A stretch of DNA of 64,000 nucleotides from Sphingomonas spermidinifaciens (GTDB lineage: Bacteria > Pseudomonadota > Alphaproteobacteria > Sphingomonadales > Sphingomonadaceae): the NCBI RefSeq assembly GCF_002351485.1, contig NZ_NWMW01000002.1:496001-560000 (forward strand), read 5' to 3'. Position 1 is the first letter of the stretch. Each line of letters opens with the position of its first letter. The translations under genes were made by a program, and so were the position numbers. The notes under the pieces were generated by a model. That model searched no databases. It was not told where the DNA came from and saw nothing but the letters and a program-made list of their open reading frames with translations. Of this stretch, positions 25,816 to 34,907 are shown in pieces.

Positions 25816-27446
25816 CGGACGCGCCAGACCGCCGGTACGCCGGTGACCTCCAGCCAGGCGGGGGGGCGGCCCTCGACCATAGCCGCGCCGGCGCCGCGCT
25901 TGATCCGCATCGTGTCCAGCGCCGCGGGGCAGGCCACGACATACTCGGCGCGCACCGACCGCACGATCGACCGCGCCCCCGTGTCGTCGGCGGCCAACAG
26001 GCGATAGCTGGCGAGATTGCCCGCGGCGTTGCGGTGATAGGGGGCGGCGATGGCGTGGTGGCGGGTGGCGACGGCCAGCCACGGGCCGAGATCGACGGGC
26101 CCGAGTACCCGGCCCGGCGGCAGCGACCGCATCGCTAGCGCCTGCTCGATGCCATCGCAGGCGGGGCCGGGCGACGGCGGATCGGCGACCGGCAGCGCGG
26201 CAGCGGCGAGCGGCCAGGCGATGCCCGCCCCCGCCATCCACACGGGCAAGGCAGCGAGCGGCGACACCGCGCGCGCCCGGTCGAGCGCCAGCGCCAGCAG
26301 GGGCGCGGCGAGCGCGGCGGCGGCGTAGGCGCCCCGCAGTTGGAGGAGCGATACCGCCAGCCCCGCCGCGACCAGTGCCGCGACCGTCAGCCGCCGAGCG
26401 TCGCGCGCGACCCATGCCGCCGCCACGAGCGCCGCGAGGCCGAGCCCAGCATAGCCGATCGCCCAGCGCGGATCGGCGGCGAACAGCGGCTGCGCCTCGC
26501 CCACCTCGGTCAACCAGATGCGGGCGAGCGCCGGATCGACCGCGCCATAGGGCGATAGACAGACCGGTGCCGTTGCCAGGAGGGCGGTGAGGGCGGCGAT
26601 CGAAACGGCGGCAAGGACCGCCAGCCGTGCTCGCCGCGTGTCGAACGCGGCGCCGATCCCTCCGATCGTGAGCAGCGCCGCGCCGCCAATCGTGCCCGCC
26701 CGCCAGCTCGCCCGGGCGAAGCCGTCGCAGGGCGCGCTCGCCCAGTCCATCGGCGCGAAGACCGCGGCCGCAAACGCCAGCGTGAGCAGCAGCGATGCGC
26801 CGATGGCCGCCAGCCGTCCGCGGTCGCCCGCCAGCCAGCCGAGCGTCGCGACGGCAAGCCCCACCGTGAGCACCGGTGCCGTTTCCATCCCGATCGTGAG
26901 CGACAGCGCCGCCGCTCCACCCGCGAGCGCACCCCCCGCCAGCGCGCGGGGCGTGACGAGCCCCAGTGCGAACAGCGCGAGCAGCACCATCTGAAATCCG
27001 TGATGATCGATCCGCCCCGGCGCGAACAACGTCGTTGCGGGATAGGCGAGCGCGGCGAGGATCATCGCATCGCCCGCGCGCGCGCCGATCGCGCGCGCCA
27101 CTTGCGCCAGCGCGACCAGAAATGCCGCGAACAGCAGCGCCGGCCACAGCACCAGCATCGCCGGCTCGCCGAGCCCCGCCTTCAGCATCGCCGCGGGGAC
27201 GAGGTCGGGAAGCCGAGACCAGTGCATCGCGGTGCCGTCGACGCCGATGCGATATTGCGTGAGGTCGCCGAACGCCTGTCCGCCGAGCCAGTCGCGGATC
27301 TGCTGTAACCGCACCGCATCGTCGCCGTCGGGCAGCGCCAGCCGGGCGAGATCGGCGCCGCGCACCCACGCCCAGCCGAACGTCATCACGCCCGCGAGCG
27401 CGCCGGCAAGGCCAAGGTCGCGCGCGATCGGCAGCGGGCGGGTCAT
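25812..27446 (-). CDS. GT-C/STT3-like polytopic membrane protein
   Basis: This 544-residue inner-membrane protein has a first periplasmic loop containing DGDDAVRLQQIRDW and YRIGVDGTAMHWSRLPDL, then APGRIDHHGFQM, and a soluble C-terminal domain. Acidic pairs in the first loop and a DHH motif recall oligosaccharyltransferase STT3/AglB-type GT-C enzymes, so a transfer of lipid-linked sugars to an envelope acceptor is plausible. It heads the three-gene minus-strand unit with the two paralogous membrane proteins and is coupled to the first by ATGA. Confidence 0.7.
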   Translation of the reverse strand: MTRPLPIARDLGLAGALAGVMTFGWAWVRGADLARLALPDGDDAVRLQQIRDWLGGQAFGDLTQYRIGVDGTAMHWSRLPDLVPAAMLKAGLGEPAMLVLWPALLFAAFLVALAQVARAIGARAGDAMILAALAYPATTLFAPGRIDHHGFQMVLLALFALGLVTPRALAGGALAGGAAALSLTIGMETAPVLTVGLAVATLGWLAGDRGRLAAIGASLLLTLAFAAAVFAPMDWASAPCDGFARASWRAGTIGGAALLTIGGIGAAFDTRRARLAVLAAVSIAALTALLATAPVCLSPYGAVDPALARIWLTEVGEAQPLFAADPRWAIGYAGLGLAALVAAAWVARDARRLTVAALVAAGLAVSLLQLRGAYAAAALAAPLLALALDRARAVSPLAALPVWMAGAGIAWPLAAAALPVADPPSPGPACDGIEQALAMRSLPPGRVLGPVDLGPWLAVATRHHAIAAPYHRNAAGNLASYRLLAADDTGARSIVRSVRAEYVVACPAALDTMRIKRGAGAAMVEGRPPAWLEVTGVPAVWRVR

Positions 27447-27532
27447 GGCATATGGGGGTAAGCGTGGATGGTTAAGGAGCGGTAAGGGAGCACGTGGTGG
27501 ACGCCGCGCGGCCGCCCGGTTAGCGTCGCGGC

Positions 27533-28702
27533 ATGATGCCGATCGCTGCCCTCGCGCTCGCCCTTGTCTCGCCGCAACAGCCGCCGCCGCCGGCCGAGCC
27601 CGTCGCGGGTGCCCGCGTGGTGGTGGAGGGCGGCAAGGTCGTCGCGGCGCAGTCAGCGGGCTTCGCCGATCCCGCCGCGGCGCGCCGCGCGACCGTGGAC
27701 GATCCGGTCCGCGTCGCCTCGATCTCGAAGCTCGTTGTGGCGATCGGGGTGATGCGGCTGGTCGAGGCGGGGACGCTCGACCTCGACTCGGACGTGTCGG
27801 CGCGGCTCGGCTGGCGGCTGCGCCATCCGCGCTTCCCCGACGTGCCGATCACGCTGCGGCTGCTGCTCTCGCACCGGTCTGGGCTGGCCGACGGCATCGA
27901 CTATGTGCTGCCGCTCGACGCCGATCTGCAGGCCGCCCTTTCCGATCCGAAGGCGTGGGGGGCGGAGGCACCGGGCGGCTACTTCCGCTATGCGAACATC
28001 GCCTGGCCGGTGATCGCCTCGGTCATGGAGCGCGCCACCGGCGAGCGCTTCGACCGGCTGATGGACCGGCTGGTGCTCGCCCCGCTCGACATCGCCGGCT
28101 GCTTTCAGTGGGAAGCGTGCGATGCTGCGACCGCAGCGCGCGCGGTGGTGCTGGTCGAGCCCGACGGCACCCCGATCCGCGACGACAATCGCGGTACCAA
28201 GCCCGTCTGTTCGGTCACGCCCGCCCGAAGCGGCGGCTGTTCGCTGGCAAGCTGGGAGGCGGGGCGCAACGGCGCGATCTTCTCGCCGCAGGGCGGCCTC
28301 CGCATCTCGGCACAGGGGCTGGCGAAGATCGGCCGGCTGATCGCGGGCAGCGGCAGCGTCGATGGCGTGCGGCTGCTCACCCCCGCCTCGGTTCGGGCGA
28401 TGACGACGCCGGCCTGGACCTATGACGGCAGGAACGGCGCGATCGAGGGCGGCATCTATTGTCGCTATGGCCTCGGCGTCATGTTCACGGGGAGCGGCAT
28501 TGCGGGTTGCCCCGACGACCTGTTCGGTGACGGCCGCCCGCGGGTCGGCCATGCGGGCGAGGCCTATCGCCTGCGCTCGGGTCTGTGGGTCGAGCCAGGG
28601 GGGCGGGTGACGGCCTATTGGTCGACGGGGATCCCACAGGATGCGCCGCTGGGCAGCTCGGGCTATTCGGCGATCGAGGAACGGCTGGCGCGCGGGCGAT
28701 GA
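27533..28702 (+). CDS. Secreted serine hydrolase (beta-lactamase/PBP-like family)
   Basis: This 389-residue exported protein begins with a short signal peptide (MPIAALALALVSP). The penicillin-binding fold has S-I-S-K as the Ser-x-x-Lys pair, the loop LLLSHRSGLADG and the Tyr motif F-R-Y-A-N. It is the first gene of the D-amino-acid operon, overlapping dgcN as ATGA, so a role in trimming D-amino-acid-containing peptides (DD-peptidase or D-aminopeptidase) is a reasonable inference. Esterase activity cannot be excluded. Confidence 0.82.
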   Translation: MMPIAALALALVSPQQPPPPAEPVAGARVVVEGGKVVAAQSAGFADPAAARRATVDDPVRVASISKLVVAIGVMRLVEAGTLDLDSDVSARLGWRLRHPRFPDVPITLRLLLSHRSGLADGIDYVLPLDADLQAALSDPKAWGAEAPGGYFRYANIAWPVIASVMERATGERFDRLMDRLVLAPLDIAGCFQWEACDAATAARAVVLVEPDGTPIRDDNRGTKPVCSVTPARSGGCSLASWEAGRNGAIFSPQGGLRISAQGLAKIGRLIAGSGSVDGVRLLTPASVRAMTTPAWTYDGRNGAIEGGIYCRYGLGVMFTGSGIAGCPDDLFGDGRPRVGHAGEAYRLRSGLWVEPGGRVTAYWSTGIPQDAPLGSSGYSAIEERLARGR

Positions 28703-29709
28703 GCACGATTCCCACCCCCTATCTCCTCTATCTGGGGGCAGCGACCGACTTTCTCGGGCTCAAGACCGCGCGCGGGCTCGCGACCTTTGCACCCGACAAA
28801 TGCGTCGGCGAGTGGCGGCACGACGAATGCCCCTACAGCGTGGGGCTCGAGCGGCTGACGCTCGAACAGGGGATCGCCGCGCGGACGCTGGTGATCGGCA
28901 TCGCCAATCCGGGCGGACGGATGGATGCGCGGGTGGTCGCCGATGCGGCGGCGGCGGCGCGGGCGGGGCTCAACATCGCGGCGGGGCTGCACCAGCGATT
29001 GCGCGACGAGCCCGAGCTGGCCGCTGCGGCGGCAGAGGTCGGCGTTCGCCTGTTCGACGTGCGCGATCCGCCTGCGGGGCTGCCCGTCGGCAATGGGCGA
29101 CCCCGCGACGGGCGGCGGCTGCTGACGGTCGGTACCGACTGTTCGGTGGGCAAAATGTACGCGACGCTGGCGCTCACCGCGGCGATGCAGGCGCGCGGCC
29201 ATGCTGCCGATTTCCGCGCAACCGGACAGACCGGCATCCTCGTCGCGGGCGAGGGAATCGCGATCGACGCGGTGGTCGCCGACTTCATCGCCGGCGCGGT
29301 CGAGACGCTGTCGCCGGCGCGGGGCGATGGTGGGTGGGATCTGATCGAGGGGCAGGGCTCGCTGTTCCATCCGAGTTTCGCGGGGGTATCGACCGGGCTG
29401 CTCCACGGCGCGCAGGCCGATGCGCTGGTGCTGTGCCACGAGGTCGGGCGGCCACACCTGCGCGGGCTGCCCCACTATCCGGTGCCGGGGCTGGCCGAGT
29501 GCCTCGACGCCAATCTGCGCGTCGCGCAGCTGACCTCGCCAGAGGTGCGTGCGGTGGGCGTGTGCCTCAACACCGCGCATCTGGACGAGCCGGCGGCGCG
29601 CGCGGCGTGCGAGGCGGCGGCGGCCGAACTCGGCCTGCCCGCGACCGACCCTTATCGTTTCGGTGCCGAGCCGATCGTCCTGGAGATCGAGCGCTGCTTC
29701 GCCGCCTGA
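28699..29709 (+). CDS. dgcN: D-glutamate N-acetyltransferase DgcN (DUF1611 family)
   Basis: This 336-residue protein belongs to the DUF1611 family with a P-loop-like motif GTDCSVGKMYATLAL near residue 145 and the signatures RATGQTGI, EGQGSLFHPSF and CHEVGRPH. In characterised examples DgcN acetylates D-glutamate so that DgcA can racemise it. The gene following it is a DgcA-type enolase-superfamily epimerase, which strongly supports the assignment. An ATGA junction joins it to the upstream hydrolase, and its stop lies inside the dgcA frame. Confidence 0.88.
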   Translation: MSTIPTPYLLYLGAATDFLGLKTARGLATFAPDKCVGEWRHDECPYSVGLERLTLEQGIAARTLVIGIANPGGRMDARVVADAAAAARAGLNIAAGLHQRLRDEPELAAAAAEVGVRLFDVRDPPAGLPVGNGRPRDGRRLLTVGTDCSVGKMYATLALTAAMQARGHAADFRATGQTGILVAGEGIAIDAVVADFIAGAVETLSPARGDGGWDLIEGQGSLFHPSFAGVSTGLLHGAQADALVLCHEVGRPHLRGLPHYPVPGLAECLDANLRVAQLTSPEVRAVGVCLNTAHLDEPAARAACEAAAAELGLPATDPYRFGAEPIVLEIERCFAA

Positions 29710-30659
29710 CCGCCGAGCCGCGCGCCTTTGCCCTGCACGCGCCGTTCCGCATCGCGCGCGGCGTGAAGACGGTGGCCGAAGTGGTCGAGGTACGGGTCGA
29801 GGAGGCGGGCGTCGTCGGGCGGGGCGAGGGCGTGCCCTATCCCCGCTATGGCGAGAGCGTGGCGGGCGCGCTGGCGGCAATCGAGGCGGTGCGTGCGGCG
29901 GTCGAGGCGGGGGCGGGGCGATCGGAGCTCCTGTTGCTGATGCCGGCAGGGGCGGCGCGCAATGCCCTCGATGCGGCGCTGTGGGACCTCGATGTCGGGC
30001 TCGGCCGCGCTGTTCTGCCGACCGCGATGCCGACCGAGACGGCGGTGACGGTAGGCATCGACACGCCCCGGGCGATGCACGCGGCGGCGCTCGCGCTCGG
30101 CGCGGTGCCGCTGGTCAAGGTCAAGGTCGATGGGGAGGCGGTCGCCGACCGGGTCGCCGCGGTACGCCGCGCGCTGCCCGACGCGCGGATGATCGTCGAT
30201 GCCAATGAGAGCTGGACGCTCGACACGCTGCGCGCGGTCGCCCCGGCGCTTGTCGAGGCGCGCGTCGATCTGGTGGAGCAGCCGCTGCCTGCCGACGCCG
30301 ACGACGCGCTCGCGGGGTTCGCCGCCCCCTTTCCAATCGCCGCCGACGAATCGGCGCACGGCATCGCCGACCTCGACCGGCTGAAGGGTCGCTACAGCCA
30401 CATCAACATCAAGCTCGACAAGGCCGGCGGGCTGACCGCCGCGCTCGTGCTCGCTGACGCGGCAGAGGCAGCGGGGCTGGGGTTGATGCTGGGGTGCATG
30501 GTGGCGAGCTCGCTCGGCATCGCGCCGGCGCTGCGGCTGGCGCGGCGGGCGGCGTTCGTTGATCTCGACGGGCCATGGTGGCTGGCCGAAGATCGGGCGG
30601 GCGGCGGGCGGATCGTGGGTGGACGGATGACGCCGCCCGCGCCGGGTTTCTGGGCGTGA
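29694..30659 (+). CDS. dgcA: N-acetyl-D-glutamate racemase DgcA / dipeptide epimerase family
   Basis: This roughly 321-residue enolase-superfamily enzyme has the barrel residues KVKVD, DANESW, EQPLP, ADES and NIKLDKAGG, as in L-Ala-D/L-Glu epimerases and DgcA. With dgcN before it, N-acetyl-D-Glu to N-acetyl-L-Glu conversion is the likely reaction. No ATG, GTG or TTG precedes the conserved first strand (FALHAPFRIARG). CTG at 29694 has GGAG 8 nt upstream, and CTG at 29706 overlaps the dgcN stop. The first GTG, at the KTVAE segment, would remove that strand. The start is therefore uncertain and may be CTG. Confidence 0.85.
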   Translation: MLRRLTAEPRAFALHAPFRIARGVKTVAEVVEVRVEEAGVVGRGEGVPYPRYGESVAGALAAIEAVRAAVEAGAGRSELLLLMPAGAARNALDAALWDLDVGLGRAVLPTAMPTETAVTVGIDTPRAMHAAALALGAVPLVKVKVDGEAVADRVAAVRRALPDARMIVDANESWTLDTLRAVAPALVEARVDLVEQPLPADADDALAGFAAPFPIAADESAHGIADLDRLKGRYSHINIKLDKAGGLTAALVLADAAEAAGLGLMLGCMVASSLGIAPALRLARRAAFVDLDGPWWLAEDRAGGGRIVGGRMTPPAPGFWA

Positions 30660-32197
30660 GGGCTACAATCCTCCCCGCTCTGCTGGCGCTCGGCGCCGCG
30701 CCGGTCCCCGCCGACCTGCTCATCCGCGGCGCGATGGTAGTGACGGGCAGCGCCGCGCCCTTCACCGGTGACGTGGCGGTAAGGGGAGAGCGGATCGTTG
30801 CGGTCGGGCCTCGCCTGTCGATGCGCGCGACGCGCACCGTCGATGCCGAGGGGTTGGTTCTGGCGCCCGGCTTCATCGACCCGCACACCCATGTCGAGGA
30901 CCAGCTGCTCGGGACCGACGCGAGGGCGCGCCTGCTCGAGCGTTTCCTGATGCAGGGGGTGACGACCGCCTTCATCGGCAATGACGGCGGCGGCGAGGCC
31001 GATGTGCGCGCGGTGCTGGCGAGCGCCGCGGCGCGGCCGGTCGGGATCAACTACGCCAGCTATACGGGCTTCGGCACGATCCGCCGCGCGGTGCTGGGCG
31101 ACGCCGATCGCGCGCCGACGCCCGCCGAGCTCGCGGCCATGAAGGCGCTGGCCGCGCGGGCGATGTGCGACGGCGCGCTGGGGCTGTCGAGCGGGCTCTA
31201 CTACGCGCCGCAACGCTTCGCCAAGACCGCAGAGGTGGCCGCCGTTGCGGCCGAGGCGGGGCGGCGCGGCGGCTTCTACGACACGCATCTGCGCGACGAA
31301 TCGAGCTATTCGATCGGCCTCGACTCCGCGGTCGAGGAAGCGCTGGCGATCGGCCGCGCATCGGGCGCGGCGGTGCACATCGCGCATATCAAGGCGCTGG
31401 GCGCCGATGTCGAGGGCCGCGCGCCGAACGTCATCGCGCGGATCGAGGCGGCGCGCGCCAAGGGCCAGCGCGTCACCGCCGACCAGTATCCCTGGGACGC
31501 CTCGGGCACCAGCCTAGTCGTCGCGCTCGTGCCGGGTTGGGCGCAGGCGGACGGCCGGGCGGCGATGCTGGCGCGGCTGAGTGAGGCGCGCGTCAAGGCT
31601 GAGATGCAGGCGAACCTGCGGCGGCGGGGCGGGGCGGAGAAGCTGCTCGTCACCAGCGGCCCGATCGATGTGAAGGGGCGGACGCTGGCGCAGATCGCCG
31701 CGGCGCGCCGGCTCGATCCGGTCGAGGCGGCGATCGCGGTCATCACTCGCGAGGACCCGGCGGTGGCGAGCTTCAACCAGTCCGAGCGCGACATCCGTGC
31801 CTTCATGGCCCGGCCCTGGGTGATGACGGGCAGCGACGCCTCGACCGGGCACCCGCGCGCCTTCGGCAGCTTCGCGCGCAAATATGCGGTCTATGTTCGC
31901 GAGCGCCGCGTGCTCGATCTCGCCGGGTTCGTCACGCGCAGCTCGACGCTGGCGGCCGACACCTTCGGCCTCAAGGATCGGGGCCGGATCGCCCCCGGTG
32001 CCTTCGCCGACCTCGTGCTGTTCGACCCGCGCAGCTACGCCGCTCGCGCCACCTATGCCGAGCCCGAACGGACCGCCGCGGGCGTCCGGATGGTGCTCGT
32101 CAACGGGCGGGTGGCGGTGGAAGAGAGCAGGCTGACCGGCGTGGCGGCAGGGCGTGCGCTGCGGCGGATGCCGCGCGAGGGTACGTGCCCAGCATGA
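30656..32197 (+). CDS. N-acyl-D-amino-acid deacylase (D-aminoacylase family), exported
   Basis: This 513-residue amidohydrolase has a putative signal peptide (ILPALLALGAAPVPA) and the metal motifs PGFIDPHTHVEDQ (His-x-His), HIAHIKALG and TGSDASTGHPRAFG (Asp). It should release free D-amino acids from N-acyl-D-amino acids, or act on related N-acyl compounds. The GTG start overlaps the dgcA stop as GTGA. In the operon it could act outside the cytoplasm to supply D-amino acids to the symporter. Deacetylation of the DgcA product would need a cytoplasmic form, so that idea is weaker. Confidence 0.87.
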   Translation: MRATILPALLALGAAPVPADLLIRGAMVVTGSAAPFTGDVAVRGERIVAVGPRLSMRATRTVDAEGLVLAPGFIDPHTHVEDQLLGTDARARLLERFLMQGVTTAFIGNDGGGEADVRAVLASAAARPVGINYASYTGFGTIRRAVLGDADRAPTPAELAAMKALAARAMCDGALGLSSGLYYAPQRFAKTAEVAAVAAEAGRRGGFYDTHLRDESSYSIGLDSAVEEALAIGRASGAAVHIAHIKALGADVEGRAPNVIARIEAARAKGQRVTADQYPWDASGTSLVVALVPGWAQADGRAAMLARLSEARVKAEMQANLRRRGGAEKLLVTSGPIDVKGRTLAQIAAARRLDPVEAAIAVITREDPAVASFNQSERDIRAFMARPWVMTGSDASTGHPRAFGSFARKYAVYVRERRVLDLAGFVTRSSTLAADTFGLKDRGRIAPGAFADLVLFDPRSYAARATYAEPERTAAGVRMVLVNGRVAVEESRLTGVAAGRALRRMPREGTCPA

Positions 32198-33405
32198 TCA
32201 CGCGCTGGCTCGCCGTTCCTCTATGGCTGCGCGTGCTCGGCGGCCTCGTGCTCGGCGTGCTGTTGGGGCTCGCCTGGCCCGAGGCCGCGCCCAGGGTCGT
32301 GCTGCTCGGCGAATGGTTCGTACGCGCGATCCGGATGCTCGTCGCGCCGATCGTGCTGGTGACCATCGCGGCGGGAATCGCGAGCATGGCCGATCCGGCG
32401 AAACTCGGCCGGCTTGGGCTGCGAACGATCGGGCTGTTCGCGGCAACGACGCTGGCGGCGGTGGCGATCGGGATGGCCGTGGCGGCGCTGGTGCAGCCGG
32501 GGGCGGGCGCCCCGCTCGCCGGGGTGGCGGCGCAGGCGCTGGGCGAGCCGCGCAGCCTCTATGACACCGCCGCCGCCATCGTCCCGCTCAACATCGTCGA
32601 GGCGCTGGCGAAGGGCGACATGCTCGCGCTGATCTTCACCGCGATCCTGATCGGGGCCGGCACCGTGGCGGCGGGAGAGGCCGGGCGGCCGTTCGCGCGC
32701 GGGCTTGAGGCGCTGTCGGCGGTGCTGCTCTCGGTCGTGCGGCTTGTGATGGAAGCGACGCCCTTCGGCGTCTTCGCGCTGATCGCCAATGCGGTAGCGG
32801 CGAGCGGGCTCGAGCTGTTCGGCCGAATTGGCTGGCTCGCGCTGGCGGTCGTCATCGGCTCGATCGCGCAGATGGCGATCGTCCACGCGCCGCTGCTGCT
32901 CGCCGTCGCGCGCCGGTCGCCGCTCGGCTTTTGGCGCGACAGTGTCGAGGCGCTGGCGATCGGCTTCTCGACCGCATCGAGCGCGGCGGTGCTGCCCGTT
33001 GCGATCCGGCTTGCCGAGATGCGCCATCGCATCGCCGCGCCGGTGGCGCAGACGGTGCTGCCGCTCGGCGCCTCGATCGGCAAGGACGGGACGGCGATGT
33101 ATGTGGGGCTGCTGAGCGTGTTCAGCTTGCAGGCGCTCGGCCATGCGATCGCACCCGCCGATTGGGCCGTGATCCTTGTGACCGGCGCGCTGGCGGCATT
33201 CGGGACCGCGCCGGTGCCCTCGGCCTCCTTGTTCATGCTCGCGGCGGTGCTGGCGGCGGTGGGGGTGAGCGCGGCCGAAACGGCACTGATCGTCGGGCTG
33301 GTGCTGCCGTTCGACCGGCTGCTCGATATGACGCGCACGGTGCCGAGCGCGTCGGCGAATCTCACCGTGGCGGCATGCGTCGACCGGCTGGAGCGCAGGG
33401 CATGA
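32194..33405 (+). CDS. Dicarboxylate/amino acid:cation symporter (GltP/DctA-type)
   Basis: This 403-residue inner-membrane transporter of the DAACS family has the re-entrant loop motif STASSAAVLP, the segment LGASIGKDGTAMY and the second hairpin GTAPVPSASLF. Family members import glutamate, aspartate or C4-dicarboxylates with H+ or Na+. The usual NMDGT motif reads GKDGT here, which may change the cation or substrate. Its place in the operon suggests D-Glu, D-Asp or their N-acetyl forms as cargo. The start at 32194 overlaps the preceding stop as ATGA, although GTG at 32185 is possible. Confidence 0.88.
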   Translation: MITRWLAVPLWLRVLGGLVLGVLLGLAWPEAAPRVVLLGEWFVRAIRMLVAPIVLVTIAAGIASMADPAKLGRLGLRTIGLFAATTLAAVAIGMAVAALVQPGAGAPLAGVAAQALGEPRSLYDTAAAIVPLNIVEALAKGDMLALIFTAILIGAGTVAAGEAGRPFARGLEALSAVLLSVVRLVMEATPFGVFALIANAVAASGLELFGRIGWLALAVVIGSIAQMAIVHAPLLLAVARRSPLGFWRDSVEALAIGFSTASSAAVLPVAIRLAEMRHRIAAPVAQTVLPLGASIGKDGTAMYVGLLSVFSLQALGHAIAPADWAVILVTGALAAFGTAPVPSASLFMLAAVLAAVGVSAAETALIVGLVLPFDRLLDMTRTVPSASANLTVAACVDRLERRA

Positions 33406-34757
33406 GGCGGCTGGCCATCTTGCTCGCGCTTCTGCCGTGCGAGCCGGCCGGGGCGCAGACGCCAGCGCTCGCCGACCGGGTGCGCGCGATCCTTGCTACG
33501 CCCGATCTGGCCGGGACGCGCTGGGGGATACTCGTTATCAACGATGCCGGGCGCGAAGTGGTGGCGATCGACCCCGACGCGCGCTTCGTGCCCGCGTCGA
33601 ACAGCAAGCTCCCCGCCGTTCTCGCCGACATGGCCGCGCCGGCGCCTGTCGAGGGCACCGGCGTCGCGCTGGAGGGCGATGACGTGGTGCTGGTGGGTGC
33701 GGGAGATCCATGGCTGTCGAGCGCGGCCGATTGCGCGCGCGACTGCCTCGCGACGCTCGCCGATGCCGTAGCCGCGCGGACCCGCCGCGTGCGCGACGTG
33801 ATCGGCGACGATCGTCGCTGGGTTGACGAGCGCTGGGGGCAGGGGTGGAGCTGGAACAATCTGCCGACCCGATCGGGCGCAGCGATCTCCGCGCTCAGCC
33901 TGGACGAGAATGTGGTCGCGCTGACGGTGAAGCCCGACGGCGGCGTCGCCGAGCCGAGCGGCTGGTACCGGATTGAGGATCGCGTCGAGCCGGGCGCGGC
34001 CACGTCGCTATCGATCGAGCGGCTGCCGAGGGAGCGGACGGTCGTCGTGCGCGGCACGATCGCGGGCGCGGCGCCGGTGACGCTCGCGCAGCCGGTGGAC
34101 GATCCCGCCGCCTATGCCGCGCATCGCTTCGCCGGGTTGCTGCGCGCGCGCGGGGTGAAGGTCGTCGGCGAGGTGAAGGCGCGGCATCGTCGGCCGGGCG
34201 AGCCGCCCGCCGCGTTGCCGCTGCCGATCGCGCGCCTGACGCCGCCGCCGCTGGCGGAGACCTATGCCCGGACGCTCAAGGCGAGCCAGAACCTGTTCGC
34301 CGAGATGAGCCTGCGCCGCGGCAGCGCCGAAGGAACCGCGGCGAGCGGACTGGCGCGTTACCTGGCGCTCTTCGACGCGGCGGGGGCGGCGCGGACGGGC
34401 TGGGACTTTGCCGACGGGTCGGGCATGTCGACCTATAACCGGCTGAGCCCGCGCGCCTCGGTCGCGCTGCTGCGCTGGGCGGCGGGCCAGCCGTTCGCGG
34501 CGACGTTCCGCGCGTCACTGCCGATCGCCGGAGTGGACGGCACGCTGGCGGCGCGGTTCAAGGGGACGGCGCTCGAGGGTCGGCTGTTCGCGAAGACCGG
34601 CTCGCTCAATGGGGCCTCGGCGCTGTCGGGCTATCTGACGGCGCGAAGCGGGCGGACCCTGACCTTCGCCATCTTCGCCAACGACATGCCGGGTGGTGCC
34701 CCGCCGGTCACGCCGGCGATGGACCGTGCGCTGATCGAGATCGCAGAGGCGAATTAG
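33402..34757 (+). CDS. dacB: D-alanyl-D-alanine carboxypeptidase/endopeptidase (PBP4, family S13)
   Basis: This 451-residue periplasmic penicillin-binding protein has a signal peptide (LLALLPCEPAGA), Ser-x-x-Lys as SNSK, the DGSGMSTYNRLS region and the KTGS box in FAKTGSLNG. It cleaves D-Ala from pentapeptides or D-Ala-mDAP cross-links. It closes the six-gene operon with an ATGA junction to the symporter. Beside the D-amino-acid enzymes it probably helps release wall peptides, which is an inference from context. Confidence 0.93.
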   Translation: MRRLAILLALLPCEPAGAQTPALADRVRAILATPDLAGTRWGILVINDAGREVVAIDPDARFVPASNSKLPAVLADMAAPAPVEGTGVALEGDDVVLVGAGDPWLSSAADCARDCLATLADAVAARTRRVRDVIGDDRRWVDERWGQGWSWNNLPTRSGAAISALSLDENVVALTVKPDGGVAEPSGWYRIEDRVEPGAATSLSIERLPRERTVVVRGTIAGAAPVTLAQPVDDPAAYAAHRFAGLLRARGVKVVGEVKARHRRPGEPPAALPLPIARLTPPPLAETYARTLKASQNLFAEMSLRRGSAEGTAASGLARYLALFDAAGAARTGWDFADGSGMSTYNRLSPRASVALLRWAAGQPFAATFRASLPIAGVDGTLAARFKGTALEGRLFAKTGSLNGASALSGYLTARSGRTLTFAIFANDMPGGAPPVTPAMDRALIEIAEAN

Positions 34758-34769
34758 GTTCGTCTCTCA

Positions 34770-34850
34770 GGTCGCCCCAGCGAAGGCTGGGCCCCTGGCC
34801 ATCGGTCGCCACAGGCTGAAGCGATCCCAGCCTGTGCTGGGATGCCGTGG
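34770..34850. repeat. REP-like intergenic repeat
   Basis: The segment holds two related hairpins: CCCAGC-GAAG-GCTGGG and CCCAGC-CTGT-GCTGGG. The CAGCGAAGGCTGG core is a form I recall as widely repeated between sphingomonad genes. A related element lies at 62497-62575. It may also end transcription of the D-amino-acid operon. Confidence 0.5.
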
Positions 34851-34907
34851 GGTTAATCTGATTCGTGACCTGGAACTTGAATCCCAGGTTCCGCTGCCTT
34901 GAAGTCG

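Noticed and set aside
24295..27369. A single 1024-residue protein on the minus strand
   Set aside because: Its N-terminal half is in the wrong frame of the STT3-like gene and is Arg/Gly-rich nonsense. Only the part from 25815 onward is a real protein.
28663..29880. Long minus-strand frame over dgcN
   Set aside because: Arg/His-rich shadow frame. The plus strand encodes a recognisable DgcN.
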